Shown: positions 24,738 to 34,500 of the stretch, in pieces
Numbering within the stretch: position 1 is the stretch's first letter
Layout: each line of letters opens with the position of its first letter
DNA from: Lamprobacter modestohalophilus
GTDB lineage: Bacteria > Pseudomonadota > Gammaproteobacteria > Chromatiales > Chromatiaceae
Assembly (NCBI RefSeq): GCF_016583905.1
Contig: NZ_NRRY01000012.1
Location: 45,330-109,329, forward strand
Direction: 5' to 3'
DNA: 64,000 bases
Notes under the pieces: model-generated
The model's database searches: none
The model's input: only the letters and a program-made list of their open reading frames with translations
Told to the model about the DNA's origin: nothing
Translations under genes and position numbers: made by a program

Positions 24738-26152
24738 TGACTCGCGCACCCGGGTACCAGCTCGCTGAATGGCAGAAAGGCAACCAGATCACCGATCGCA
24801 ATACTCTCGCCCGGCGGGATCACCACCAACCCATTGGCCCAGGTCAGCGAGCTGAGCGCCGCCGATGAGGTGCTGTGGAAGCGCTGAATCGAGGCCTTGC
24901 CGGTTGGATCTATCTCCAATCGCGCGCGCTGATAGTCGCGACGCTTGACTGGCTTCGTCAGCTCGAAGCCAGCAGGAAGCCACAACGGAGTTGGCAGAGC
25001 GGCATCACCTAGGCCCTGCATGCGCTCGATGAACGATCGCGCGAACAGGCAGAAGGTGACGAACAGCGAGACCGGATTGCCGGGGCTGCCGATGAACGGC
25101 GTCTCACCGATGCGCCCAAATGCCACCGGTTTGCCCGGTTTCATCGCCACACGCCAGAGGTCGAGGCTGCCGAGCTGTTCGACTGCGGGCCGCACATGGT
25201 CTTCCTCGCCGACTGAGACGCCGCCGCTGGCCATGACCAAGTCGGCCTGCTCGGCGGCCTGGCTGAGCGCGGCGAGCGTCGCCTCGCGGTCGTCCTTGAC
25301 GATTCCAAGATCAATGACCTCGCAGCCGAGCCCCTGCAGCAAGGCGCGAAACAGAAACCGGTTCGAGTTGTAGATCTGGCCTGGACCCAGTGGCTCCCCA
25401 GGCATGACCAGCTCGTCGCCGCTGGCGAGCACGGCGACGCGCAGCCGACGATACACCTGCAGCTGCGCGGCGCCGACACCAGCGGCAAGACCCAGATGCT
25501 GGGGGCCGAGCCGCGTCCCAGCGGCCAGCACTTGCGAGCCGGCTTGCAGCTCTTCGCCACGCCGGCGGATGTTGTCACCGGTTCTGATCTCAGCGCTGGT
25601 CTTGGCGTCGATGCGCAGGCCATCGCGCTCTGGCGTGCAGACCTCCTGCACAACGACGGTATCGGCGCCCGCGGGCAGTGGCGCGCCGGTAAAGATGCGC
25701 GCGGCGGTGCCTGGGGCGAGTGGGGCGCCGCACTGACCGGCTGCGATGCGCTGACTGATGGGTAGCCAACCATCGCTGGCGTGAAGATCGGCGATGCGCA
25801 GGGCGTAGCCGTCCATCGCGCTGTTGTCCCAGCCAGGCAGATCGGTGCCACTGATGACCGGTTCGGCGAGCACTCGGCCGAGGCAGTCCATGGTCGGCAA
25901 CTGTTCGCGGTCTTCGATCGCCCGGGCTGCGGCCAGCAGCTGTGCCGAGGCCGCTTCGACGCTCAGCGGTTTGGCGGCCGACGATTTTGTGCCGGCCTGA
26001 CGCGCTTGGCTGGCCTCGCAGTCGTTTGCCGTTGGGTGTTCACCCGAACTGGCATGGGCGGCTGCCCTGGAGGCTTCCATTGCGGTGTCAGCAGTGCCGG
26101 CAGTGGCGTCAGCAACCGCCGCGCGGTGGCTGTCATGGATACCCTTGGCCAT
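24734..26152 (-). CDS. moeA: Molybdopterin molybdenumtransferase MoeA
   Basis: Inserts molybdate into adenylated molybdopterin. From ATG at 26152 the protein has 472 residues: a 55-residue Ala-rich, apparently disordered head, then [41 protein letters not shown], the MoCF-binding core [14 protein letters not shown], and [21 protein letters not shown]. These are all MoeA signatures. An open frame extends farther upstream but runs through moaB and lacks family sequence. The start is four bases after the moaB stop. The head is longer than in most MoeA proteins (about 410 residues). Confidence 0.95.
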   Translation of the reverse strand: MAKGIHDSHRAAVADATAGTADTAMEASRAAAHASSGEHPTANDCEASQARQAGTKSSAAKPLSVEAASAQLLAAARAIEDREQLPTMDCLGRVLAEPVISGTDLPGWDNSAMDGYALRIADLHASDGWLPISQRIAAGQCGAPLAPGTAARIFTGAPLPAGADTVVVQEVCTPERDGLRIDAKTSAEIRTGDNIRRRGEELQAGSQVLAAGTRLGPQHLGLAAGVGAAQLQVYRRLRVAVLASGDELVMPGEPLGPGQIYNSNRFLFRALLQGLGCEVIDLGIVKDDREATLAALSQAAEQADLVMASGGVSVGEEDHVRPAVEQLGSLDLWRVAMKPGKPVAFGRIGETPFIGSPGNPVSLFVTFCLFARSFIERMQGLGDAALPTPLWLPAGFELTKPVKRRDYQRARLEIDPTGKASIQRFHSTSSAALSSLTWANGLVVIPPGESIAIGDLVAFLPFSELVPGCASQ

Positions 26153-26156
26153 GCGA

Positions 26157-26687
26157 TCAGCGCTCACTGAAGCGCGCGATGAGCTGGGCGAAGTTGCAGG
26201 GCCGGGTGCGGCTGTCGAGCTGCGGCTGCAGGATCTGTTCCCAAGCGGTGCGGCAGGCGCCGGTAGAACCGGGCAGGCAGAAGATGAGCGTGCCATTGGC
26301 GATGCCCGCCACCGCACGCGATTGGACGGTCGAGGCGCCGATCTCTTGGAACGAGATCTGGCGGAATAGCTCGCCGAAGCCATCGATAGTCTTATCGAAC
26401 AGCGGCGCAATCGCCTCTGGGGTGCTATCGCGACCGGTGATGCCGGTGCCGCCGGTGCTAATCACGACCTGCACCTCGGGGTCGGCGATCCAACGCGAGA
26501 ACAGGGCGCGCAGCTGATAGGGGTCGTCCCTGCAGATGGCCTGATCGGCCAGCCGATGACCAGCGGCGGTCAGTTGCTCGCGCAGATAAGTCCCGGAGGT
26601 GTCGTTGTCGACGGTGCGGCTGTCGGAGACCGTCGCCACGGCGATGGGCAGTGGTAGGAAAGGGGCGTCGGCGGGCGTTTGGCTCAT
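26157..26687 (-). CDS. moaB: Molybdenum cofactor biosynthesis protein MoaB
   Basis: A 176-residue MoCF-domain protein that adenylates molybdopterin or a related step. [38 protein letters not shown] and [19 protein letters not shown] are the MoaB/Mog signature strings. ATG at 26687 chosen because [17 protein letters not shown] matches usual MoaB N-termini; the open frame runs farther upstream without family similarity. First gene of the leftward molybdenum cofactor operon. Confidence 0.94.
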   Translation of the reverse strand: MSQTPADAPFLPLPIAVATVSDSRTVDNDTSGTYLREQLTAAGHRLADQAICRDDPYQLRALFSRWIADPEVQVVISTGGTGITGRDSTPEAIAPLFDKTIDGFGELFRQISFQEIGASTVQSRAVAGIANGTLIFCLPGSTGACRTAWEQILQPQLDSRTRPCNFAQLIARFSER

Positions 26688-26816
26688 GCGTTCAGGTCCA
26701 GTACAAAGAAGGCATCGAATCTCGTATCGAGCATGGATATGGTTCGTCTCGCGGCCAGAGGCAAGCCTGTGAGGCCACGGCGAAAGCAGCAATGCACGCG
26801 AGATCTCGAGCCAGGA

Positions 26817-27188
26817 TCAAAGCCAGCGCGGAATCAAGATCAAGCCCCAGATCGTCGCGGCAAAGCTGATGCTCATGAACACCGCCGCCGAGGCGATGTC
26901 CTTGGCCCGTGCCGAGAGCTCGTTGCGCTCGAGGCCGACGCGATCGACATTGGCCTCGATCGCCGAGTTGAGCAATTCGACCACAGGCACCAGCAACAGG
27001 CTACCGACCAGCATGGCCCGCTCGACCGGCGACTCGCCGAGCCAGAGCGCTAGCGGAATCAGAACGATGAGGACAAAGACCTCCTGACGAAAGGCCTCCT
27101 CAAGCTCATAGCAGGCCTTGAAGCCCTTCATCGAGTAGCCGAAGGCGTAGATGATGCGGCGCCATCCGCTGACATTGTGGTTGGCCAT
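26817..27188 (-). CDS. dgkA: Diacylglycerol kinase DgkA
   Basis: A 123-residue integral inner-membrane kinase with three hydrophobic helices, the standard DgkA size. ACYELEEAFRQEVFVL contains the active-site Glu region. VVELLNSAIEANVDR matches the conserved ELLNTAIE, and ELSARAKDIASAAV matches the SxxAKDxGSAAV motif. It recycles diacylglycerol to phosphatidate. In a genome that may make glycosyl-diacylglycerols (10.8-14.2 kb) diacylglycerol handling is of interest, but no direct link is visible here. It lies between moaB and gcvPB. Confidence 0.95.
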   Translation of the reverse strand: MANHNVSGWRRIIYAFGYSMKGFKACYELEEAFRQEVFVLIVLIPLALWLGESPVERAMLVGSLLLVPVVELLNSAIEANVDRVGLERNELSARAKDIASAAVFMSISFAATIWGLILIPRWL

Positions 27189-27295
27189 GGTCGCGTGTCG
27201 ATTTCCTGTTGATCTGGACGGTTTGGTGCAGCTGTGCCGACCCTAACGGCGCAGCGGCCGGCAGCAGCTGGAACAGGCAGGGTGACCAGCGCTTG

Positions 27296-28771
27296 TCAGA
27301 TATTGCTTTCAGCAAGGCCTTCAGCAGGCTTCCAGGCAACATCAAGCTGCCGCGCGGCGCGCACGTCATCAAGGCGACGCACCGGTAGGCTGTGCGGGGC
27401 TTGCCGCACTGTCTCGGGCTCCTGCTCAGCCTCGGCGCGAATCTTGATCATGGCCTCAACGAAACCATCGAGTGCCTCCTTGGGCTCGGTCTCGGTCGGC
27501 TCGATCAGTAGGCATTCCGGCACCAAGAGCGGAAAGTAGGTGGTCGGCGCATGATAGCCATAGTCGAGTAAGCGCTTGGCGACATCCATGGTATTGACGC
27601 CGAAGTCCTTCGCCTCTTTCTTCAGCGTGATGATGAACTCATGGCTGGCGCGTCGCTCCGGATAGGCGAGCTGGAAGCCGGCCGCGCGCAGCCGCGCCTG
27701 CAGATAGTTGGCGTTGAGGGTGGCGAACTCGGAGACCCGGCGCATGCCCTCGGCGCCGAGTAGGCGAGCATAGATGTAGGCGCGCAGCAGGATGCCCATG
27801 TTGCCGCCAAAGGCCGTTAGCCGACCGATGCTCTCGGGTCGGTCGTCCTCGTCGAGCCAGTGATAGCCTTCGTCGTCGTCCTTTTCGACCAAGGGGATCG
27901 GCAGATAGGGCTCGAGCCGCTTGGAGACGCCAACCGGACCAGCACCCGGCCCACCGCCGCCGTGCGGGGTCGAGAAGGTCTTGTGCAGGTTCATGTGGAT
28001 GACGTCGAAGCCCATGTCGCCGGGCCTGACCTTTCCGAGGATGGCATTAAGGTTGGCGCCATCGTAATAGAGTAGGCCGCCTGCCTCGTGCACGGTCTTG
28101 GCGATGGCTTGGATGTTGCGGTCGAAGACGCCGACGGTGCTTGGATTGGTGAGCATGATGCCGGCGGTTTGGGGGCCAACCACCGCGCGCAGGGCGTCGA
28201 TGTCGACATCGCCGTTGCGGCCGGTTGGCACCTCGCGCACCTTGAAGCCGGCCATGATCGCCGAGGCCGGATTGGTGCCGTGGGCGGCGTCCGGGACCAG
28301 CATCTCGCGCCGGTCATGATCGCCACGGGCGTCGTGATAGGCGCGGATCATCATCACCCCGGCCAGCTCGCCTTGGGCACCGGCCGCGGGTGCCAGCGAG
28401 ACCGCGTGCATGCCGGTGACGCTCTTCAGCATGTCCTGTAGCTCATGCAGGCAGGCCATGATGCCCTGGCTGTGGCTCTCCGGTGCAGCGGGGTGGCGCG
28501 CCAGGAAGCCGGGCAGCGAGGCCAGGCTGTTACAGGCGCGCGGGTTGTACTTCATGGTGCAGGAGCCGAGCGGGTAGAAGTGCGTGTCGATCGAGAAGTT
28601 CTGCTGCGAAAGCCGGGTGTAGTGGCGCACCGCTTGCATCTCCGAGACTTCGGGTAGCGCGGCGCGCTGCTTGCGACGCAGTGCCTGGGGCAGAGTGCTG
28701 TGGTCGGCAGTCGTGAGCGGCGCTTGCGCGGTGGCGCGGCGGCCAGGGCGGGAGTGTTCTTGGATGAGCAT
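27296..28771 (-). CDS. gcvPB: Glycine dehydrogenase (decarboxylating) subunit 2
   Basis: C-terminal half of the P-protein, 491 residues, a normal length for split GcvPB. It has [53 protein letters not shown], and the PLP-lysine site [18 protein letters not shown]. With subunit 1 (GcvPA) it decarboxylates glycine and transfers the aminomethyl group to lipoyl-GcvH. It lies 268 bases downstream of gcvPA; that gap holds short GTGA-rich repeats at about 28780-28818 and nothing else. Confidence 0.96.
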   Translation of the reverse strand: MLIQEHSRPGRRATAQAPLTTADHSTLPQALRRKQRAALPEVSEMQAVRHYTRLSQQNFSIDTHFYPLGSCTMKYNPRACNSLASLPGFLARHPAAPESHSQGIMACLHELQDMLKSVTGMHAVSLAPAAGAQGELAGVMMIRAYHDARGDHDRREMLVPDAAHGTNPASAIMAGFKVREVPTGRNGDVDIDALRAVVGPQTAGIMLTNPSTVGVFDRNIQAIAKTVHEAGGLLYYDGANLNAILGKVRPGDMGFDVIHMNLHKTFSTPHGGGGPGAGPVGVSKRLEPYLPIPLVEKDDDEGYHWLDEDDRPESIGRLTAFGGNMGILLRAYIYARLLGAEGMRRVSEFATLNANYLQARLRAAGFQLAYPERRASHEFIITLKKEAKDFGVNTMDVAKRLLDYGYHAPTTYFPLLVPECLLIEPTETEPKEALDGFVEAMIKIRAEAEQEPETVRQAPHSLPVRRLDDVRAARQLDVAWKPAEGLAESNI

Positions 28772-29039
28772 GGCGGGGTTGAGTGACGAGTGGTGAGTGG
28801 TGAGTGATGAGTGACGGCTTGATATCTCTGGTCGCTGTGGGCTTTGGCGAGCGTTGTGGATGCTTCTCCCGGGTGGGCCGAGAGTCGGGTCCTTATCATG
28901 GGAGGGCGTTTAGGCCCTCAGGCGCCCATTGGCGTACCTGAGCACGCCTTCAGCGGGTATCCGAACAACCGCGGTATGGCACGACGAAGGCTGGGGACAT
29001 TCGCTGCAGCCAGGACTGGACATCGATCCGTCCTCACGT

Positions 29040-30413
29040 CTAGGCCGCTTTGGCGACGACCAGGGCGCTTGTGAGCGCCTCGCGATAGGCGGCGATCTCG
29101 GCATCGGTGCGCTTTTCGGTGGCGCAGACCAGCAGCGCTGAGCCTAGCTCTGGATACTCGTGCCCGAGATCGAAACCGCCGAGGATGTCCTGCTCGGCGA
29201 GTCCGGCGAGCACCGTTTCGGTTGGCGCTGGTAGGCGTAGGGCGCGCTCGTGGAAGGCTGGAGCGTCGAAGATTGGCTCCACGCCTGGCACCTCGCAGAG
29301 CTGCTGTGCCAGTCGGGCGGTGTTGGCATGACAGGCGGCGGCGACGCGCTCGAGGCCTTCGGCACCGAGGATCGCCATGTGGATGGTGGCGGCGGTCACC
29401 AGCAGCCCCTGATTGGTGCAGATGTTCGAGGTCGCCTTGGAGCGGCGGATATGCTGCTCGCGCGCCTGTAGTGTCAGGGTGTAGCCGACCTTGCCGTCGA
29501 GGTCTTCGGTCTTGCCGGCGATGCGTCCTGGCAACTGGCGGATGAAGGCCTGCTTGCAGCAGAGAAACCCGAGATAAGGCCCACCAGAAGCGAGCGGCAT
29601 ACCCAGCGGTTGACCTTCGCCGCAGGCGATATCAGCGCCGGCCTGGCCCCAGTCGCCGGGCGGCGAGAGCAGGGCAAGGGCGACCGGGTTGACTACACCG
29701 ATCACCAGCGCATCGCGCGCTTGCGCCCAGTCGGTGAGGGCGTCGACGTCTTCGAGCACGCCGAAGACATTCGGCTGTGGCACGACCAGCGCCGCGAATG
29801 GCTGATCGGCGACGGCTTCGCAGTGTGCGATCTGGGTCCGCCCGCTGCGCTTGTCGTAGTCGACCTCGACCAGCTCGATGCCCTGATGCTGGACGATGCT
29901 GGCGACAGTGCGTCGATAGAAGGGATGCACGGTGCGTGGCATCAGCACGCGCGGGTGCTTGACCTTACGATTGGAGCGCACCGCCATCAGCACCGCTTCG
30001 GCCAGTGCCGAGGCGCCATCATAGAGCGAGGCGTTGGAGACATCGAGCCCAGTCAGCGCCGTCATCATCGACTGGAACTCGTAGAGCACCTGCAGCGTGC
30101 CCTGGCTGGCCTCGGCCTGGTAGGGCGTGTAGGCGCTGTAGAACTCACCGCGGGTGGTGATCTGCCACACAGCCGCGGGAATGTGATGGTCGTAAGCGCC
30201 AGCGCCGATGAAGCAGGTCGGTTCGCCATCGCTGCGCGCCCGCGCCTGCAGCAGCTGGGTCACCTCCATCTCGCTCAGGCCAGCGGGGATGCCGTCTAGT
30301 CCCTGGGCGCGGAGCTCGGCGGGGATCTCGTCGAACAGCGCGTCGATGCTGTCGACACCAATGGTGTCGAGCATAGCGGCGATGTCCTCGTCGGTGTGCG
30401 GGATGAAGGGCAT
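29040..30413 (-). CDS. gcvPA: Glycine dehydrogenase (decarboxylating) subunit 1
   Basis: N-terminal half of the P-protein, 457 residues. [53 protein letters not shown] and [23 protein letters not shown] are characteristic, each from a separate conserved block. It has no PLP lysine, as expected; that is on GcvPB. It starts six bases after the gcvH stop codon and belongs to the gcvT-gcvH-gcvPA-gcvPB run. Confidence 0.96.
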   Translation of the reverse strand: MPFIPHTDEDIAAMLDTIGVDSIDALFDEIPAELRAQGLDGIPAGLSEMEVTQLLQARARSDGEPTCFIGAGAYDHHIPAAVWQITTRGEFYSAYTPYQAEASQGTLQVLYEFQSMMTALTGLDVSNASLYDGASALAEAVLMAVRSNRKVKHPRVLMPRTVHPFYRRTVASIVQHQGIELVEVDYDKRSGRTQIAHCEAVADQPFAALVVPQPNVFGVLEDVDALTDWAQARDALVIGVVNPVALALLSPPGDWGQAGADIACGEGQPLGMPLASGGPYLGFLCCKQAFIRQLPGRIAGKTEDLDGKVGYTLTLQAREQHIRRSKATSNICTNQGLLVTAATIHMAILGAEGLERVAAACHANTARLAQQLCEVPGVEPIFDAPAFHERALRLPAPTETVLAGLAEQDILGGFDLGHEYPELGSALLVCATEKRTDAEIAAYREALTSALVVAKAA

Positions 30414-30419
30414 CGTCGT

Positions 30420-30812
30420 TTAGCCCTCGTCGGCCAGCAGTTGCTCGTAGCCGCCGGCGTCCATCAGCTCATCGAGCTGGCTCGGGTCCGAGAGCTTGAG
30501 CTGGAAGATCCAGCCATCGCCGTAGGCATCCTCGTTGATCGTCTCAGGAGCGCCATCGAGTGCATCATTCGCGCCGACGACCTCGCCGCTGAGTGGGCTG
30601 TAGATGTCCGACGCGGCCTTGACCGATTCGACCACCGCGCAGGCGTCCTTGACCGCGACCTGCTTGCCGATCTCGGGCAGCTCAACGAAGACCAGATCGC
30701 CGAGGGCGTCCTGTGCGTGATCGGTGATGCCGACGGTGACGGTACCGTCGCCGTTGTCTTTGACCCATTCATGGGACTCGGTGTATTTCAGCTCTGAAGG
30801 GATGCTGCTCAT
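30420..30812 (-). CDS. gcvH: Glycine cleavage system H protein
   Basis: A 130-residue lipoyl carrier of the glycine cleavage system. [20 protein letters not shown] is the family start, and the lipoylated lysine is in [21 protein letters not shown] at 30812 fits the usual N-terminus ([10 protein letters not shown]); the frame is open upstream without family sequence. The C-terminal [20 protein letters not shown] is typical. It carries the aminomethyl group between the P and T proteins. Confidence 0.96.
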   Translation of the reverse strand: MSSIPSELKYTESHEWVKDNGDGTVTVGITDHAQDALGDLVFVELPEIGKQVAVKDACAVVESVKAASDIYSPLSGEVVGANDALDGAPETINEDAYGDGWIFQLKLSDPSQLDELMDAGGYEQLLADEG

Positions 30813-31142
30813 AAAGGACTCCAGACGGATCGCGTCGCTGTCTAGGCGGCGGCTGTTGGCGAAATGGCGCGAGGAGAGCGTGCTCCCGAGCCGGTGTTGT
30901 TTTGGGTTTGGTGTGCCGAAAACGCGCACTGCCGATGTGTCTCGTTCCGCTTTAACAATAAGCAGTGGAGCATCTTTAAACGACGAAACATGTGAATAGC
31001 GATTACTTGGTCGATATGAAACGGAAATCCTGTTTCCTGTTGCATCGTTCACGCAGTTCGTTGTTTGTTTCTGTACGCAGTCGTGCTCAGGTTGTTACTG
31101 AACTGCGCATGAGACGCTGTGCAAACATGACCGTTCGGCCCC
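30813..31142. other. 330-base gap between gcvT and gcvH
   Basis: No gene, clear terminator or promoter can be made out. The gap is unusually long for neighbours that are normally co-transcribed, so it may hold a second promoter for gcvH-gcvPA-gcvPB or a processed leader. Confidence 0.4.
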
Positions 31143-32237
31143 TTATTCAAGCGCGATAAGCGCTTTGCCATGGCGCACGAACGGCGGTTTGACAACCCGC
31201 GCGGGCACTGCCTTGCCGCGGATGTCGACTGCGCACTGATCGCCGATCCCGGGCTGAACCCGCGCCAGCGCGATGCTACGCTGCAAGGTCGGCGAGAAGC
31301 CGCCCGAGGTCACCTCGCCGACGGGCTGGCCGTCGACGAGCACCGGCTGATGGCTCCTGAGCACGCCGCGACCGGTCAGCAGCAGGCCGATGAACTCGCG
31401 CAGATCCCCGCTCGCGCGCTGTGCCTCGAGTGCCGAGCGACCGATGAAATCGCGCTCCTGCGGCTCGAAAGCGACCGTCCACTCGAGCCCTGATTCGAGC
31501 GGCCCGACCTCTTCTGTCATATCTTGCCCATAGAGGTTCATCCCGGCTTCCAAGCGCAGGGTGTCGCGTGCCCCCAGTCCGGCAGGGGCAACGCCGGCCG
31601 CAAGCAGCGCTCGCCAAAGATCGCCGACCTCGGTGGCTGGGAGCATGATCTCGAAGCCGTCTTCGCCGGTATAGCCGGTGCGGCCGACCAGCCAGTCGCC
31701 CTGTTCAGCAGCAAAGAAGGGCTTCAGTGCGCGCGCGGGCTCTTGCAGTGCGCCAGGAAGCAGCGGCAACACCTTAGTGCGGGCTTGCGGGCCCTGGACG
31801 GCGAGCATGGCGAGATCGTCGCGACTGTGGATGCTGACCGATGTGCCCTCGACACAGGCGCGTATCCAAGCCAGATCCTTATCTGCGGTGGCGGCATTGA
31901 CCACGGCCCGATAACGGTTAGGGCCGAGGTAGTAGCAGATCAGATCATCAATCACGCCGCCGTCGGCATTGAGCATGCAGCTGTAGAGCGCCTTGCCCGG
32001 TTGCTTGAGCTTGGCGACATCGTTCGCTAACAATCGCTGCAAGAATGCGAGGGCGTCGGCGCCCTGGATGTCGACGGGACGCATGTGTGAGACATCGAAA
32101 ACGCCGGCCTGCTGGCGGACCGCATGATGCTCGTCGAGCTGGGAGCCATAGTGCAACGGCATATCCCAGCCGCCGAACGGCACGATGCGAGCGCCAAGAC
32201 GCTCATGCTCAGAGAAGAGGGGAGTTCTGGAACCCAT
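31143..32237 (-). CDS. gcvT: Aminomethyltransferase (glycine cleavage T protein)
   Basis: A 364-residue tetrahydrofolate-dependent T protein. TPLFSEHERLGARIVPFGGWDMPLHYGS, shown here in two halves (TPLFSEHERLG and PFGGWDMPLHYGS), is the family start. VFDVSHMRPVDIQGADALAF carries the folate-site region, and GYTGEDGFEIMLP and GARDTLRLEAGMNLYGQDM follow. The ATG at 32237 is chosen on family similarity; the longer open frame runs into the riboswitch. It is the first gene of the gcv run, and its leader carries a tandem glycine riboswitch. Confidence 0.96.
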   Translation of the reverse strand: MGSRTPLFSEHERLGARIVPFGGWDMPLHYGSQLDEHHAVRQQAGVFDVSHMRPVDIQGADALAFLQRLLANDVAKLKQPGKALYSCMLNADGGVIDDLICYYLGPNRYRAVVNAATADKDLAWIRACVEGTSVSIHSRDDLAMLAVQGPQARTKVLPLLPGALQEPARALKPFFAAEQGDWLVGRTGYTGEDGFEIMLPATEVGDLWRALLAAGVAPAGLGARDTLRLEAGMNLYGQDMTEEVGPLESGLEWTVAFEPQERDFIGRSALEAQRASGDLREFIGLLLTGRGVLRSHQPVLVDGQPVGEVTSGGFSPTLQRSIALARVQPGIGDQCAVDIRGKAVPARVVKPPFVRHGKALIALE

Positions 32238-32301
32238 GCGGCACTCCGGTTGGCGGCCGCTATTCTGCGTTGACGGCACGCGAAAAAGACAAACGAGCAG
32301 A

Positions 32302-32324
32302 CACGACAGTCTAGACTGTGCGTG
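32302..32324 (-). promoter_or_regulatory. Palindromic hairpin between glycine riboswitch and gcvT
   Basis: ACAGTCTAGACTGT (32306-32319) is a perfect 14-base palindrome extended by CACG/CGTG arms. It directly follows the second aptamer and precedes a T-rich stretch (GTCTTTTT, minus strand) by about 15 bases. It may form part of the expression platform; which state it favours cannot be told. Confidence 0.45.
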
Positions 32325-32325
32325 C

Positions 32326-32565
32326 CGCCCCTCTGTCCTGAACCTGAGAGTTTGCGTCGAGCAGCCTTGCCAACCCGCTATCGGCGGGCGGACAGGCTGC
32401 TCATCGCTGCCCCGTCGGTGGGCCACTGCTGTGGCCGCTCTCCAGAGTTGGTGTTAATCCCGCGGTCCTTTTGCCTGAGCGATTCCGGGCGGATGTTGCG
32501 CCTTCGGCGCCGGTGTTGGCGATTGTTTAGCAATCGCTCTAGAACCGGTCTCTCCCGCGGGACTT
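32326..32565 (-). ncRNA. Tandem glycine riboswitch upstream of gcvT
   Basis: On the minus strand aptamer 1 (about 32565-32459) reads CGGGAGAGACCGG, then CGCCGAAGGCGCAAC, then CTCAGGCAAAAGGACCG, which are the conserved glycine-aptamer elements. Aptamer 2 (about 32449-32326) reads CTGGAGAGCGGCC, CACCGACGGGGCAGC, then CTCTCAGGTTCAGGACAGAG. A short linker of about ten bases joins them, the usual arrangement. The riboswitch lies 88 bases from the gcvT start, where it would switch the glycine cleavage genes on when glycine is plentiful, as in other bacteria. Confidence 0.93.
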
Positions 32566-32642
32566 CAAACCATTGCCGATCAATATAACCATCTCTTGCC
32601 GCAGTTCCAAGGTCGAATCGCGAAATTGCTCTCGCAGGTGAT

Positions 32643-32666
32643 CTCTCACTTGGTCTCGCACTTGGT
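32643..32666. repeat. 12-bp tandem repeat between riboswitch and zinc-ribbon gene
   Basis: CTCTCACTTGGT (32643-32654) is followed by CTCGCACTTGGT (32655-32666), with a partial copy ahead of them. The surrounding 32566-32736 holds no gene. Confidence 0.75.
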
Positions 32667-32736
32667 CTTGGCGGCTGCTATCGAACTGCGCTGCTCTGCG
32701 ATCACCGCGAAGCGTCAAGGGCGATCGCAGGGCCGA

Positions 32737-33297
32737 TCAGGCTTGGGTACCTCTGTCGGATTTCGACGCTGGCTTGGATTCGGTGGGAACGCGCTGGAAG
32801 GTCAAGCCACCGCATTCTGAGCAGGGTGGGATGCGTCCCGCGCGGGTGAAGCGGGTCTCGGCACCGCACTTGTCACAGACTAGGGTGCCGGGGCCGGTGA
32901 TCTGTCCGGCCTGATAGAGCGAGGCTTGCCGTGCGCGCTCGGACCATTGCTCGAGCTGTATGCGGGTCTGATCGGCGACGCTGCTGAATGCCTCGAGCAT
33001 GCGCTGCTCGATCAGCTCGAGATCGAAGCGCCACCAGGCGCGCAGATCCTCGCCGGTGTCGGCCAGGTAGTGTGCGGCGTCTTCGATATCGCGCTCGATG
33101 TACTCGGCGACCTTGTGCGCCTCCTCGCGCGTCAGTTCACCGAGTTCGACCATGTGGTCGCGGGCATTGTCGAGCATCGCGCGCAGCTTCGGCGTTGCCT
33201 CCTCGGCCTCATTCACTGCCTCGCGCGCCCGCTCGAGCATCTGCTCGTAGGCCTTAACCAGCCGATCTTCGGTCTTGGGGTGTTCTTGGTTGCTCAT
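32737..33297 (-). CDS. Zinc ribbon-containing protein (DUF1451 family)
   Basis: A 186-residue protein with a long helical N-terminal part (residues about 8-130, rich in Glu and Ala: YEQMLERAREAVNEAEE) and a C-terminal zinc ribbon CDKC...CSEC at about 145-165. The segment GPGTLVCDKCGAETRFTRAG and IPPCSECGGLTFQR is typical of DUF1451. Function is unknown; the fold suggests nucleic-acid or protein binding. ATG at 33297 follows AGGAGA at a spacing of about seven; an upstream in-frame start lacks this. Confidence 0.85.
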   Translation of the reverse strand: MSNQEHPKTEDRLVKAYEQMLERAREAVNEAEEATPKLRAMLDNARDHMVELGELTREEAHKVAEYIERDIEDAAHYLADTGEDLRAWWRFDLELIEQRMLEAFSSVADQTRIQLEQWSERARQASLYQAGQITGPGTLVCDKCGAETRFTRAGRIPPCSECGGLTFQRVPTESKPASKSDRGTQA

Positions 33298-33574
33298 TGC
33301 TGCTTTCTCCTGCATTCATCGGGTCGACTGGTGGGTGTCGTCGTCTTCGGGCGGTGCATGTTCTGCCTATGCGAGTTCAGCTGTTGCTAGTTCCTCATCT
33401 GCGCGGTGATCCCGGTTCATCAAAGTCTGGTCGATCGGCTCGAAAGCGCAAGTTTGAGCTTGAGCGGTCTGTGGCCGCAGACCACATCTGCTTTTCCAAT
33501 GCGACTCGCAGGCATCCGGTTTGCTGGCAAGCTGTTTGCCGGCATGCGACGCGCGCATTGCAACGAGCGGGCGA

Positions 33575-33910
33575 CTACAGCGCCAGATGCAGCCGAATCG
33601 CCGCGTCGATCTCCTGCAGCTTGGCCGCTGTCAGCCTGCCTGCGGATTGGCCCTGAATCCGCTCTTTGGAGATGGTGCGGATTTGCTGAGCCTGCGCCTT
33701 GGAGTCCTTCGGGAGACCGGATTCCGCGCGTGATAAGGCGACCTCGAAGGGATAGATGCGCGTGATCGCCGAGGTGATTGGCAGCACGGTCAGCGTGCTT
33801 GCCGCCCGATTGTTGGCATTATTGCTGACGATCAGCACCGGTCGACGTTTGTTGATCTCAGAGCCGACGCTTGGGCTCAAATCCGCGTAGACAATTTCAC
33901 CTCGTTTCAT
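33575..33910 (-). CDS. MazF/PemK-family endoribonuclease toxin
   Basis: A 111-residue PemK-like protein. MKRGEIVYADLSPSVGSEINKRRP, seen here as KRGEIVYADLSPSVGSE and INKRRPVLIVSNN, has the first conserved block and the catalytic Arg region. LTVLPITSAIT is the second block, and AQAQQIRTISKERI with the conserved Gln/Arg pair is the third. MazF toxins cut single-stranded mRNA at short sequences. ATG at 33910 is used; a GTG two codons earlier is possible. A ribbon-helix-helix antitoxin gene lies directly upstream on the same strand. Confidence 0.93.
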   Translation of the reverse strand: MKRGEIVYADLSPSVGSEINKRRPVLIVSNNANNRAASTLTVLPITSAITRIYPFEVALSRAESGLPKDSKAQAQQIRTISKERIQGQSAGRLTAAKLQEIDAAIRLHLAL

Positions 33911-33921
33911 GGTCACCCCGC

Positions 33922-33951
33922 CTCACGGTCACCAGTCTCACGGTCACCAGG
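33922..33951. repeat. 15-bp tandem duplication at the toxin-antitoxin junction
   Basis: CTCACGGTCACCAGT and CTCACGGTCACCAGG lie head to tail, spanning the antitoxin stop codon and the space before the toxin start. They lengthen the gap between the two genes to 33 bases. Confidence 0.85.
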
Positions 33952-34180
33952 CCTCATGGCTGAGGCCATCGCTAATGGTGCCATCGGCGTCGATGTTGCT
34001 GTCGAGTCGCGCGTCTGCGGCTGCGTCTCGATAAGCGCTCTCAAGCTCGTCCTCGCGGAGGCGAAGCAGCGCCTGCTCGATCACGCGTGAACGACTCCTG
34101 ATCGCATGATTGGCGCGATAGGCGTCGATCAAGGCGATCAGGTCTGGTGTGAGCGATATCGATAACTTCTCGGTGCGCAT
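33944..34180 (-). CDS. Ribbon-helix-helix antitoxin (MazE/CopG type)
   Basis: A 78-residue protein with an N-terminal RHH DNA-binding fold: KLSISLTPDLIALIDAYRAN, then RSRSRVIEQALLRLREDELE. The acidic C-terminal tail (AAADARLDSNIDADGTISDG) would be the toxin-neutralising part. ATG at 34180 is preceded by AGGAGC. RHH antitoxins bind their own promoter, so autoregulation is expected; no operator was identified. It pairs with the MazF gene 33 bases downstream. Confidence 0.88.
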   Translation of the reverse strand: MRTEKLSISLTPDLIALIDAYRANHAIRSRSRVIEQALLRLREDELESAYRDAAADARLDSNIDADGTISDGLSHEAW

Positions 34181-34500
34181 CGCAGTGCTCCTAAAATTCG
34201 TACATCTGATGCTACCATAATCGCACCTAGCACTAGCACTAGCACTGACCGTAGCCCAAGCGCTGATCCTATAGCCATGGCCTTGGGCAAACGGGCCTGT
34301 CATCGATTGGCGAAAATCGATTCACAAGTCGCAGCCTGATTCGGGCTTGGGTTATCCTGCAGTCATCGATCCTGGGGCACTCAGAGGCTGCGGTCACCGC
34401 TAGCGCTAATGCCACTGCCAACGAACGGCAGCACGAATGGCCCCCAGTCAATCCAGTCGTCATCGTTATATCCTCGATCACCAACCCGCCCAGCCAAATC
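34181..34500. other. Intergenic region between divergent antitoxin gene and leuS
   Basis: This 320-base stretch must hold the promoters of two divergent units. Near the antitoxin end is a run of three CTAGCA units (34227-34244). GATTGGCGAAAATCGATT at 34305-34322 has ATCGATTs that form a small inverted repeat. No gene is credible, and no -10/-35 pair is convincing. Confidence 0.45.

Noticed and set aside
26153..26410. Upstream extension of the moeA frame
   Set aside because: It runs across the moaB gene in another frame; the start at 26152, four bases after the moaB stop, explains everything.
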